From the NCBI GenBank assembly GCA_949710005.1, contig OX453276.1, forward strand, positions 6,170,877 through 6,234,876: a stretch of DNA of 64,000 bases, written 5' to 3'. Positions 51,917-62,644 of the stretch are shown in pieces. A model generated the notes under the pieces. The model was given only the letters and a program-made list of their open reading frames with translations. It did no database searches and was not told where the DNA came from. A program made the position numbers and the translations under genes. Numbering within the stretch: the first letter of the stretch is position 1; every line of letters begins with the position of its first letter. This DNA comes from Ricordea florida. Lineage: Eukaryota; Cnidaria; Anthozoa; Corallimorpharia; Ricordeidae.

Positions 51917-52314
51917 AATGACAGGAGCCCATTACCCCGAGCATGCAACCGCTATATGTTTATGCAACGGCGTTTTCACAAGTAAGGTTATTTTTAGAGC
52001 GGCTTCTCCCTCGAAAAAAAGTTGTTTCCGCTGTCTCAGTTATCTCATCGTAGCTACTATTCTCTGTGTAAATACCTTGACTATCGTCGGAAATGCTGTC
52101 CGAACACTCCGATGAAGACTCGTGTATGTCGGCTATGTTCGCTGTCGCTACAGGCGGTTATCATGCTACATATCAATCATGCACTGGCTTGTTATTGGCT
52201 CTCCCAAACCAATTCACGGGTAACACGATGTAAAAATAACCTTACTTCTAAAAACGCCGTTTCACAGACCTAGAATGGGAGTTGCACGTTCCTGGTAATG
52301 GGCTCCTGGTCATG
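51917..52314. mobile_element. MITE with ~100-bp imperfect TIRs
   Basis: ATGACAGGAGCCCATTACC at the left pairs with GGTAATGGGCTCCTGGTCAT at the right. Further in, GGCGTTTTCACAAGTAAGG pairs with CCTTACTTCTAAAAACGCC. About 400 bp, no ORF. Confidence 0.8.
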
Positions 52315-52324
52315 AATATTATTT

Positions 52325-52640
52325 AACAATTATTCGCCGAAGGCGAAGTAATTATCGGTGAACATTCACCGACACGAAGTCGAGGTGAATATTCACCGAT
52401 AATCACTGAGCAAGAGGTGAATAATTGTTTTAGTATGAATACACAGGTGATTATTTCCAAAAAAAAAAAGAAAAGCATTGTACAACACGAAACAATTTTA
52501 TTTCATCAAAAGCGCACGAACGACAGGCAGCCATTTTGTTCGTCGAGGTGATAATCGGCTGATAATCCGAGATAGCGAACCAATCAGAGCGCGCGATTTT
52601 GTATGATCACCTGAGTATTTAAACTAATGTCCAATAGTAG
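52325..52640. repeat. Hairpin-rich dispersed repeat
   Basis: Contains AATTATTCGCCGAAGGCGAA and GGTGAATATTCACC palindromes, then CAATCAGAGCGCGCGATTTT, a phrase typical of dispersed elements in this genome (compare 21293). Boundaries are not resolved. Confidence 0.5.
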
Positions 52641-52649
52641 GTGCTGATA

Positions 52650-53824
52650 AATACCAAGAGATTTGGGTCACATTTATCACAGCCGATGCGCTGAAATAGA
52701 ACCTCTCTTGCTATTGGCTTCAGTATATCGTTCTATAAAGTGCCAGGGTCACAGCTGTCACAGTGGTGTAAGCCATCTCACTGCAGATGGGCGTGACTCA
52801 ACGCAGGAGTCAAACGTTCAACGCAATAATCTTACCCAGGAGGGCTCATGTCACACTCCAGACAGTTACATTCCGGGCCTAAGCCCTCACTAGCCGTCAA
52901 AGCTTTATGACATTGTTTCTGTTTCAGTTTCAGTTTATTTATTTTGCTAGAAAATATCAACTGTACACATCAAATATGCTTTAGACATATAAAGGTACAT
53001 GATATTTTGTTTTCTGACGAGGAAGATCATGTCGGAAACGGGTTACGTTTTAGTAACGTTGGTCAAGCAGTCAGAAAAGTGTCGAGCGACACTCCGCATG
53101 AGATGAGAAAACATTATGACAGCAATTAATTAAGATATATGTTAAAGATAACACTATCTTTGCTACACAGTCGTTAAACCAATTGAATTTGCGCGCTTGA
53201 ATTAAGGTGGATTTCAACCAGTCCGATATCACATAAATTTCAGCCACTTGACGCGTGAACTTTACTTGCTTTACGTGGGTTTATGACATAAATGCAAAAA
53301 GTTCAACGCGCAGAATGGCTAAGTCGCCTCTCAACACTGCTATCAAAGACTGTTCATAGTTTACTGCAATCGACCACATAAAATGTACAGTGTCTTATTG
53401 CGTTACTGACAGTGTCTTTGTAACCTATTAAAAGAAAATAAGATACAAGATTAACAATGTGAAGCAAACGGAGCAGCCAAAACTGATTTGTAAAAAAATT
53501 CAGGGCTCCTTCTCCAGGTACCGGCACAGATGACGTAGTTTTCAGTAACATCTTTTTTATTGTGTGGTCTTGCCGTACGTCATTTGTGCCGGAACCTGAT
53601 GAAGGACCCACAAGTTTCACCCGATGCTTTGTTTCTGACAACTAGCAAAGCGCAGGTGTTTGTGCAGAGATCGTCGTTTCATAAAAATACCGTTACAGCC
53701 CTTTACACAGATCTTATGAAGACGTTAATGAATAGTGTAGGCGGCACTTGAGAAATTCGTAAATTAAACCTGCGAATTGTAACATAACATTTACTATCTA
53801 TCTTATTTTACGTTAAGTTTCATG
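52650..53824. other. Intergenic, LINE-tail-like fragment only
   Basis: GTTTCAGTTTATTTATTTTG near 52925 followed by diverged sequence recalls inverted LINE 3' ends. No exon or RNA gene recognised. Confidence 0.4.
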
Positions 53825-55199
53825 TATTATACTATTTCGTTCTGAACAAAACAGTCAATTAGTCCCAAACAGAGCGAAAAGTCAAGTGCAAGATATTGAT
53901 ATTCAGAGCGCGGAAATTTACGTAAAATTAAGATTTTCAATATATATTATTAACAAATAATCAAATGTTTTAGGGAGTGATTGGAATAAATAAGAACACG
54001 TAATTTTTTCAGACAACAAATTGCACTTGCAGTACAGGATCGTACAAATTTTTTAGTCTTTGAAAAATCTAATTGTGTCTATTTATTCCAAGTTGTAGTT
54101 GAAATCACATAATTACCTAGTACAATTATATAAAATTAGGGAAACGAAAACAAATAAAATTATGGCGGCGAGAAGATGGGAGAAGCAAGAGCTCGAGTGG
54201 CAAGAGCAATATCTCACCAGTAAGGAGGTTAGTAAGATATTGCCACTCGAACATAAAATTCATAATTTCGAGCTAACGTGCAATTTTATTTTACTATACA
54301 GACACAACACCACATTGCGATATTCCTTTTACAGCTTTGTACATGAACTTAATCGTGCAAGGCGCGAAATGACGATATCGATATCATCACTAGTGAGGAT
54401 ATGGAAAATACGCAACCACGGTCCCAGATGTAGTTTCGTATGAATTTTACAAGTGGTGTAATTAACAGTAAAACTTACGTCTCTGTAACAGTTGGCTATA
54501 CGTACGTCGAATTTACGTAACAGAAGAAATACATGCGAGAGGTAAATGAACCTGTATTATCAAAGGATTTGCGAGCGGTAATCAGGACGGATTTCCGCTA
54601 CCTAGGTGCGAATTTAATTGGCTTTCAGTGTGTAAATAACATCAATTGTGGCGTTTTCATGTAAACGTAGAAAGCCTTTTTTTCTCGACATACGTTTCTT
54701 CTTAATTAATTTATTTTATTATTGAAATTTATATTTTCACACTTACATATTACACATTTAACACTTTTTAACTTTTAGGGAGTTTCACGTAAATGTAAAA
54801 GGTTGACTGTTGTTCATCTTAACCGTTCCCGCGAGATCCTCATTCAACGACTCAGGCTTATTCACGTACCTAAGGCCATTTAAGTCACTTCTGTACGTAT
54901 GTTAAGCCTTGGCAATAGAGGAAATCAACCCATTGTCCTTTATAGCGCCAATATCAGTTCACGCCGACACGTATGCACAAAAAACAGCGCAGTGAACGAG
55001 TAGTTTTCTTGTCCCTTGCAGACAGACTTGAGGGCGATTCGAGACTAAACGAAGAAGCCCACTTTTAAACGCTGGCATTGGTACAGAAGTCTGCGAAATA
55101 ATCAGACAAGTTAGCTTTCTTACGGTCAGTTACGGTTACATTTCATGGATCACTAATTTGGGGCACGCACAAACTTTTGACCTCATACAACTAACCGCC
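53825..55199 (+). repeat. Left arm of a large inverted repeat
   Basis: About 1.37 kb that recurs, inverted and diverged, at 62645-64000. Anchors: ACAAAACAGTCAATTAGTCC (53851), GATATCGATATCATCACTAG (54372), GGGGCACGCACAAACTTTTG (55159). Two copies of one transposon in opposite orientation, or an inverted duplication. Confidence 0.88.
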
Positions 55200-55427
55200 C
55201 CCACTCCACCCCCACCCTGGGATTTCATGTTCAGCGAACCAGAGAGCATGGCCGAAAATCGTTTTAGGGAACAAGAAGTTTTATTAACTGGGGAACAAGG
55301 AAGAAAATGCAAAGAAACATCAAGGGAAAATGGGAATCAACGAATATAAATATATTTAAATATATGTATACATAGAGGTTAAATAAACAGAAGAAGATGC
55401 GAACTTTTCTCGCTGGAGGTCTTTAAT

Positions 55428-55557
55428 TCAAGTGGACGTTTCGCCCATTCGGGCTTCTTTAATACAAAACCCTTTAAGCCCTAAGGGGTCTCCCTGTGAC
55501 GAGTAAAATCGTAAAATCTATAAAGACACTATTGGGGCTTAAAAAGAGTTAAGCCAT
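55428..55557. repeat. ACGTTTCGCCC motif and solo AACCCTTTAAGCCC element
   Basis: GGACGTTTCGCCCATTCGGG at 55428 resembles the motif at 5267. Then 55469-55557 is a single 89-bp copy of the TIR element arrayed at 50088-50728, lacking the CTGGCGTTAGCCAG module. Confidence 0.75.
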
Positions 55558-56094
55558 TTTTAGGTAATACATTCATGTCCTATATACACCAAACATTTAA
55601 AGCATTGTAACTCTTCTGCTTTTCAAGATATCTTGCTGAAAAAATTCATGTAAACAAAGCATCAAGTAAGAAACGACGTGTAAAAGTATAAGATTTTTTT
55701 CTGCAAACGTTTTCGTGTAATTATCGATTGAAAACTCAAACAGGTCTGGAACAATGGCTCCAAAATATAGGACATGAATGCATTACCCATTTTTAAGTGC
55801 CCAGTTGCCAGGCCCCGTCGCGACTGCCATTTTTGTCCTGGGTTTCTGGTAATGACAACTGCTACTTGAAAATTAACATTGTGATTGAGATGGACTTTGA
55901 CATTAACACGAACATTCACATCAAAGTAACAAATGTTGAAATTAGTATCAACACTATTGATTGTCGCTGTTCCCGGCATAAGGGCAAGATTTCACTCAAA
56001 CAAGAGAGGGTGACTCAAATCATTTTGCTATAGTGTATTTGTCATAACTCATTTTAAATCCCTTTTACTCCCACTCTCTGAAGAGCAATTCTCT

Positions 56095-56620
56095 TAAGAC
56101 TGCCATTCATTTGGTCTTTTAAATTAGTTTGGAGAATTTCGTGTCGGATCAATTCATGATGTTTGACCATATATCTCAGGGTCGGAGATCTCCTAGATGG
56201 TTAGATGTTACAGCGAAAGTTTTATTTAATGATTTGGTTTTAGCATTCAAATGTGTAAATGGTCTAGCTCCAGATTATTTAGTTAAATATTCTGTCAAAC
56301 GTTCAGCAGTTCACAATAGGAACACAAGGGGATGTAATAATTTTGTGGTTCCCCAATGTAGACTGTCCACAGGACAAAGGGCGTTTTCCTATCGGGGTCC
56401 AAGGGAATGGAACGGGCTAGCTGAGAACATTAAGAATATGAAAGAAATTAATAGTTTTAAGAAGTCTCTTTTTAAGAATATGTTTTATAAGAAATAATTG
56501 AATTTTAAATTTAAATTGTTATTGTAAATAAGTTTTAGTATTTTTTAATAGTTAGTTTATTGTGACTGAAAAGCTGTTAAAGGGAGTTTCAATAAAGTAT
56601 GTATGTAAAGTATGTATGTC
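56095..56620 (+). mobile_element. 5'-truncated LINE (RT C-terminus and 3' end)
   Basis: An open frame 56129-56497 reads LVLAFKCVNGLAPDYLVKYS and YRGPREWNGLAENIK, the C-terminal tail of a non-LTR reverse transcriptase. AATAAAG and TATG repeats close the element at about 56620. Confidence 0.85.
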
Positions 56621-56626
56621 TGAGTA

Positions 56627-57420
56627 ACAACAACAATCTTTATTTGCTTAACATAGATATTTGAACAATAGTGGTGACTCGCAAAGTAGCTGCAACACTA
56701 ATTGAGATGGATCAGGAACAGATAAAATATCAACTTATATTATTTACGTATAGTATATACTAAAATCAACAGAGGGCTGGAAAAGAGAAAAAAGTAGGAA
56801 AAAAATTATAATTTTATATTAAACGAATTTAGAAATATCATAGACTTCAAAGCTGTTTAATCCTAGAGGTAATAGTAAGCGTGTCAACATAATCATCCTC
56901 AAACAATAGAATATCTAAAAAATGTTGATGAACTGCCCCCTAAAATTTATGTTTTGATAGTGAAAGAATATTGAGAGAAATACAATTCCACGCTTTAGCA
57001 CCAAAACAAGAAAAAGACTTAATCCTCTGCTGTGTTCTCAAATTTTTCATTGCGATGGTGCCAACCTGAGAAAATATAGTATTATATGTGCGTCAGAGGC
57101 AAGAGTAAATAAACTAGAGATATTTCGGGGTGCTTTGTTGTTAGATATGTCATACATTATGATACAAATGGATTTAATGTACAGAACATTCAGCGGAAGA
57201 ACATTATGGAAGTCAAATAAAGGGACAGCATGAGAACGGTGCACAATTGATCAGGAGAAGCGCACCTTTTTGTAGTATCAAGATCTTATTAAAATTAGAT
57301 TGAGCCGCTTGATCCGACACCGCTAGGCCATAACTTATATAAGGCTGAATCAGAGATCTGTAAATATTTAGCAGAGTGCAAGAAGGAACAAAGTGCCTTA
57401 GCCTCGCCAAGATGCCAAGT
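56627..57420 (-). mobile_element. Truncated LINE, tail-to-tail with the previous one
   Basis: On minus, RLRHFVPSCTLLNIYRSLIQ and PYISYGLAV followed after a break by NVLYIKSICIIMYDISNNKA, RT thumb and tail blocks. It ends in AATAAAG and TTG repeats at 56627. It lies just downstream of the intact P450. Confidence 0.8.
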
Positions 57421-57450
57421 GATTTGCTGATTTTTGTCGAGAAGGTGCAG

Positions 57451-57597
57451 TTACTGCATCTTCTCCGCTCTTATTTTGTACGCTGCAGGATATCGAGTAA
57501 ATCCTGAGACACCGCTCAAGTCAGGAAGACCTTCTTCTTTTGCTGGCAAGAACGTAAACTTGTGTAGCATCCAAGAAAGGAACAGGAAAAGTTCAAC
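57451..57597 (-). CDS. P450 copy B last exon
   Basis: 147 nt, VELFLFLSWMLHKFTFLP to AEKMQ stop. TTTAAG acceptor, phase 0. Confidence 0.92.
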   Translation of the reverse strand, partial: VELFLFLSWMLHKFTFLPAKEEGLPDLSGVSGFTRYPAAYKIRAEKMQ

Positions 57598-60500
57598 CTT
57601 AAAAAAAAGATAATAAAATCCATTAGAAAACAATTGAAACCAGGATCATTCCTTGCTTAGTTAATCTACCGGCTTTCTAAATGTTTTACAAGCGGGTCAA
57701 TATGGTCTGCTCTAGGGGTCTGTTTCTCGTAAGTTCCAATAACAAAACAGGCCCGAAGCTCAATTTTAGGTAGGTGGGTACGTGCGCACCTAAAAAATGT
57801 CGAAACTTTCGATTTACCAGGGACCAGGGGGTAGAAGGTAGGTGGGAGTATTTGGAAAATTGTGCGTACCTCGTGACTAAGAGCCTGGTGTAATGGATCT
57901 TTTTTTTTTAACTTTTAAGCGCACTTACCAACTTAGTTAACACAAAACTGTATGGCTTAACCTTGAAATACAAATTAAGCTTAAGTTAGCGGGCCTTTTG
58001 AGAAACGCTGGGCCAGGATTCAGTAGATAGTTAGTGGGCGAGCCCCATTCCTCTCTGTTACCTTCCCACGTGGTCATGGTCATCGCTGTCACATGTCGAG
58101 AGCCTAAAACAGCCTACGTTACAAACCATAATTCAACATTGGATGGACTAGCTCGAATGGTTCGTATATATATTTCCTTCTAGTCCTTCCCCACTGCAAT
58201 AATTTTTTTTCCTAGCATGCAGTTAATTGTTCTCTTATGTAATATAGCTAAGTTCTCTTTGCAGTGAAAATGGAATAAACAAAAATAAAATAACATAGAT
58301 AAACGGTTCTACCTTTGCCAATGATTCACCAGCACAAACACGCCGTCCCGCCGAGAAAGGAAGAAAGTTACCAGAATTAGTGATGAGCTGACCACAGGAA
58401 TCAATATGGCGGTAAGGATCAAACTTCGTGGGATTATCCCAACAGTTTGGATCCGTATGGACGGACCGCAAGTTGATCATCACCACTGTGTCTTTAGGGA
58501 CTCGATAGCTGCCCACAGCAGTCTCCTTCAGCATGTAATGGGGAGCAAATTCAGCGACATTTGCAAGGCGTTGTACTTCCATAATGGTTGCCTGCAAGAG
58601 GGGTAGCTTAGAACGATCATCCAGATTCGGCATACGATCCCTTCCCACTGCTTCGTCAATTTGCTTCTGTACTTGTCGCTGGATCTCGGGATTGTTTACC
58701 AGAAAAGCGATAGCCCATCGAAGCGTGTTGCTTGTGGTTTCGTAACCAGCTGCAAACATATCTTTAATAGTGTTTAGAATATAGTCATCAGACAAAAGAC
58801 TTGCTCTTTCGTGAGCATTAATCTCGACCGCAGCTTCGACCTTCTCTTTCAGAAGACTACTAACGAGGCTGTCAATTTCACCTGAGGGATCAAAGACTTT
58901 CTCTTGCGCTTTCAGTTGATCTCGAAGTATTTCGAATGACCGGCTGATTTTTTCCCTTTTCATTCTGTAATTCTTAAAGGGAAGATACTTTGCAAGTGGA
59001 AAAAAGTCCAGCATAAGGTTTGCTTTATTGAAATCGACATCTGTGAAGATGAAAATAAATATTTGCATCAGTTCGTCAAAGTCTGGATGAGACGAGTCAA
59101 AATGCTCCCCAAAAGTGATTCTGGAAATGACATTTGCGACGGTTTCCAGTAAAACGGGGCTGGGATCAAAATCTTTTCCATTTTGGTCCTCAGAGTACTG
59201 CAGTAGCCTGTTGGTCTGTTCAGAGATCCTTTCCTCGACCAGCTGGTGGTTAGACAGATACTGTCTCAGTGCTGCCATGAACAGCTTACGGTGGAATCGC
59301 CAGGCAGGACCATAGTTCCCAAACAATATGTCCTTTCCACCTGAGTGCAAATATGCCGCAAGAGAAGGAATTACAAGAGCATAAAATCTTGAAGGTAAGG
59401 AATCTTAAGGGTACAGGCTACTGAATGGTACAGTAACATGTTGTTGCTGGAAGTCCAAGCTTTTGGTACCTTTGATCTTTACATTTTTCTAGCTAAATTC
59501 AACTTGTATGGCTTTCTTAAAGCAAATACAAGACGGGTTTTCGTTCCTTTCGCTCCATCTTTGATCAAAATATACTTCTGAAGATCTCGCGAACGAACAG
59601 TAAATGTGTTCAAGAATACTCGAGGGGTAAGAAATAGGTTTTAAAGTCTTAAAAGTGTCGATGTCTCAAATTTGGACGACGAGTAATCGATCAGTCGTAG
59701 AAGGAATGCACAAAACGAATTATTCGGAATGAACGCTTTCTGGTCCGAGGATAGGACAGCACTTCATGGAATTATTACCACATACCATGAGGTAGCTCGA
59801 AGGAGCCTTTGATTTCTTTTTGTGCTCTACTAAACTATAATTTTTATCTTTTTGTTGAAAAAAATCTTAAAGTTCTTGAGAGAGTAGTCAATACCGAATT
59901 GTGAAAATTCTTCGACTGGTCAAAATCTAATTAGCGTACTCTTAATATTAGTAAATCTAGATTTGTAATTTTTCATCGTAAACAAGAGAAGCCTAATTAA
60001 AGGCCCAAAATATGTTAATTTGACAACGAGAAAAATGAATATGTTATTCTCGAATCAAAAGATTATATTAAATACCTTGGTATTTTGATTGATAATTACC
60101 TTACCTGAAAATATCACATTGATACTGTTTCCTTATAAATCAGTAAAACGGTTGGCTTACGAGACTGCCTCATTTTGTGCCATGGCAGACAGAATCTTGT
60201 TTAAATCTATCAATCACTTGTTTACACGTACATGACATATCGACTTGCTACTCGGCGGGTGTCAAGCAGCAAAGATTCATCTCAAGAAAATTCTGTTCTT
60301 TCAAAAAAGAGCTCTTCGAGTGTCCTCCACATTTCGGTCTGACCCGACGAAAATGGGCGTTCCATTTGCCCATTTCTGTTCATATGTTTTCGCTTTATTT
60401 TTGTTTAAAAAAAGGCCCAGAGATGGGAAAGTGGGAACGCGTGGAAATTAGAAAAAAGTTTGTTCATCTGAAAGTACGGTTCCATTCCACAAAAGAACTT

Positions 60501-62252
60501 TGCCAAAGAATATGTAGCCATCCTGACTGAGCAAGGTTCTTCAATAACGTACAATTGTTTTGCCAAGGTGGCATACAAAATCTATGGCTAGCTACAGAGT
60601 TCATTTTAAAAGTCTGGGACTGGTTGTTCGAAGGCCGATTAGCGCTAACCCAGGGTTACATTTCAACGTGGGTTTCTTTTCCTCTTGTTAAAAAAGCGTT
60701 TTCTCCGATAACTTTCTCTATTTTATTCAGAGCATACAATCATCAAATTGTAATTAAAAAGAATTATACTGAATGTGCTTTTCTCATATCTGTATTTAAA
60801 TTTCGCACTAATCCTGGCCATGGGTTACCTTAACCCTGCTTCGAACAACCCGGCCCTGACGAATTACATACCCAATGTACCCAGCAACCAACTGGTGAAT
60901 GGCGGTCTTCCCGCGTAATCTGCAGATCTTTTTACCAAAACTTCTTTCACAGCACTGCTCTCTTCAACGACAACGAGTTTAAAGCCCCCAACCTTCATGG
61001 AAAATAGTTTTCCATACTTCTTCCTTAAGCTGTGTAAACAAAATAAACTGATCATATTCAGTATCAAGTACTATTTTATTGAGGGGAGACGTGGCAGTGC
61101 AGTAGTTAGCACGTCGGACTTGCTACTAGGAGGGTGTCAGGGCTCGAGCCTTGGCGATGAACTGTATTGCTTCCTTGGACAAGAGACTTCCACACTACCT
61201 TCCTCTTCAACCAAGTGTGTAAATGGGTATCGGCGATATAATTGATGTTGGGTATACCCCTGCGTTGGACAAACTTCCCATCGAGAGGAAGTAGCAATAC
61301 TCCCCTGTTTCATGCTACTCTGAGTGAAGCGGGATAAGCTTCGGCCGTATGGGCTCAATGAAAAGCCATCTTAAAATACCTTTACCAGTGAATTGCCCAC
61401 CATTTTTTGGGATTGAAACAATAACTGAGAGATTTATGAGAGAAAAACTACTTTGTTTCTCTCGGCCCAGAACAAAGTCAAATAAAGAGCGTGTTGTTGA
61501 GTGGTAGTATTTATGTGTCTGTTAAACGGTATAATTTGTTGTTTAAACCGTGATCGATGTTATTGACTGTTTGTATACATTAAGGCCTTAATGCTATTCC
61601 CTGTGAAGAATTGGTTGTTTGTAGTGAATGATTTAATTTTCTCGGGCCCCTATATTTACCCTACTTCAATATGCAGGCTGTGAACGTACTGACTCGCATT
61701 TAAAGAAAGTAATAAAAGAAATCTTCACAAGAAAAATATGTTTGTGCGTGCACTACTCTACACAAACCAGCTAAAGCATGTATAATATATATGGAGTTAT
61801 AAGGAAATCTAGACGTAACTGACTCTAAATAATTACACTGAATATTGTATACGCGCTTTATTCTATATTCGCCCAAGCACTGACAAACAAACCCACAGAT
61901 ACGGTTTTGTAAGCATTACAAATATAAGACCAGTGTAGCTCAACCATTAATGTACGCAGGTATGAATTTACCACCGTAATAAACTAGCCATTGCCATGTA
62001 AAATCAGAACCAGTTTAGTTTTTTTCTCGTGAAGAATTTTACAAACCTGGAAGTCGTCCTGACGAAACCTTCTCCTGCCTTTGTAGAATCAAAGCTCAAC
62101 ACGTTTCCAATGAGAGGTAAAATTGTCATACGAGGCCCCGGAGGCATGTTCCTAAACTGGTACAACTCGATCAGCAGGTTGAGAACCAGAAGAAAAATGA
62201 AAGCAAGCAATATGTTACCAATTTTGAAATAATTTGCGGGCTCAAACTCCAT
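57451..62252 (-). CDS. Cytochrome P450 monooxygenase (clan 2), intact, 4 exons
   Basis: Exons 62252-62047, 61029-60872, 59340-58313 and 57597-57451 join in phase to a 512-aa protein, the normal P450 length. An N-terminal membrane anchor (about residues 12-28) and MPPGP hinge place it in the endoplasmic reticulum. Key blocks are AAGYETTSNT (I-helix oxygen site, ~319), EVQR (ExxR, ~376), FDPYRH and the haem-binding FSAGRRVCAG (Cys about 457). The sequence type resembles the CYP1/2/17 group; the substrate cannot be told. The start is the ATG of MEFEPANYF, aligned with MEWSRTDYF in copy A; the frame is open further upstream but that stretch is not conserved. The introns hold a SINE and LINE scraps. 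Confidence 0.93.
58313..59340 (-). CDS. P450 copy B main exon
   Basis: 1,028 nt from GGKDILFGNYGPAWRF to ESLAK, open throughout, with the I-helix, ExxR and haem motifs. CTCAG acceptor, GTAGAA donor. Confidence 0.95.
59990..60340 (+). mobile_element. Decayed LINE RT fragment in P450 copy B intron 2
   Basis: Frame scraps read IKYLGILIDNYLT-like text near 60060 and KIHLKKILFFQKRALRV near 60270, typical thumb-region phrases. Several stops. Confidence 0.6.
60872..61029 (-). CDS. P450 copy B exon 2
   Basis: 158 nt: KKYGKLFSMKVGGFKLVVVE to LLGTLG; ACACAG acceptor, GTATGT donor. This is the exon missing from copy A and the relative of the orphan at 24821-24974. Confidence 0.92.
61083..61370 (+). 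mobile_element. tRNA-like SINE in P450 copy B intron 1
   Basis: GTGGCAGTGCAGTAGTTAGC (A-box-like) and GGGCTCGAGCCTTGGC (B-box-like), followed by ACAAGAGACTTCCACACTAC and GTGTAAATGGGTATCGGCG. Same family as 25005-25510 and 48077-48235. Confidence 0.75.
62047..62252 (-). CDS. P450 copy B exon 1
   Basis: 206 nt from MEFEPANYF through the membrane anchor to TTSR; the donor GTTTGT is in phase 2. Confidence 0.9.
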
Positions 62253-62512
62253 CTTGGAACTACAAGTGTCGCTCGGGTCACGGTAAACTGATGGTGCGTA
62301 AGAGGTGGTCAAAATTCTCGCTTGTGATTGGTCGTTTATGTCAAGGGTATAATATTGCTTGGACTCAAAAATTAACATTGGCACAATGAGTCTGAAAGGT
62401 CTGCAGTAGTCATGAAGTCTTACAGAGCATTTTGACAGCACGGAACATTGGGTAATTGTGCTTTCTGTAACTTAATGCACTAAGCACGATTGTTGGGAAT
62501 CACTCAGCAACA

Positions 62513-62635
62513 ACAACAAAAACAACAACTTTATTTGTCTTTAAATAAAGAAATTGGCGTAGTTTGCCCCACAAATAGCTGCAAGACAAATACATAAGGA
62601 ACTCAAATACCTAATAGAAACAATGACATTTCGTA
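62513..62635 (-). mobile_element. Short LINE 3' tail
   Basis: CAACAACAAC..TTTATTTG at the left is an inverted AATAAA-plus-TTG-repeat tail like that at 56627. Little else is preserved. Confidence 0.5.
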
Positions 62636-62644
62636 GATTTTCAG

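Noticed and set aside
62253-62441. N-terminal extension of the intact P450
   Set aside because: The open frame upstream of MEFEP is not hydrophobic, is absent from copy A and would bury the membrane anchor; taken as 5' UTR.
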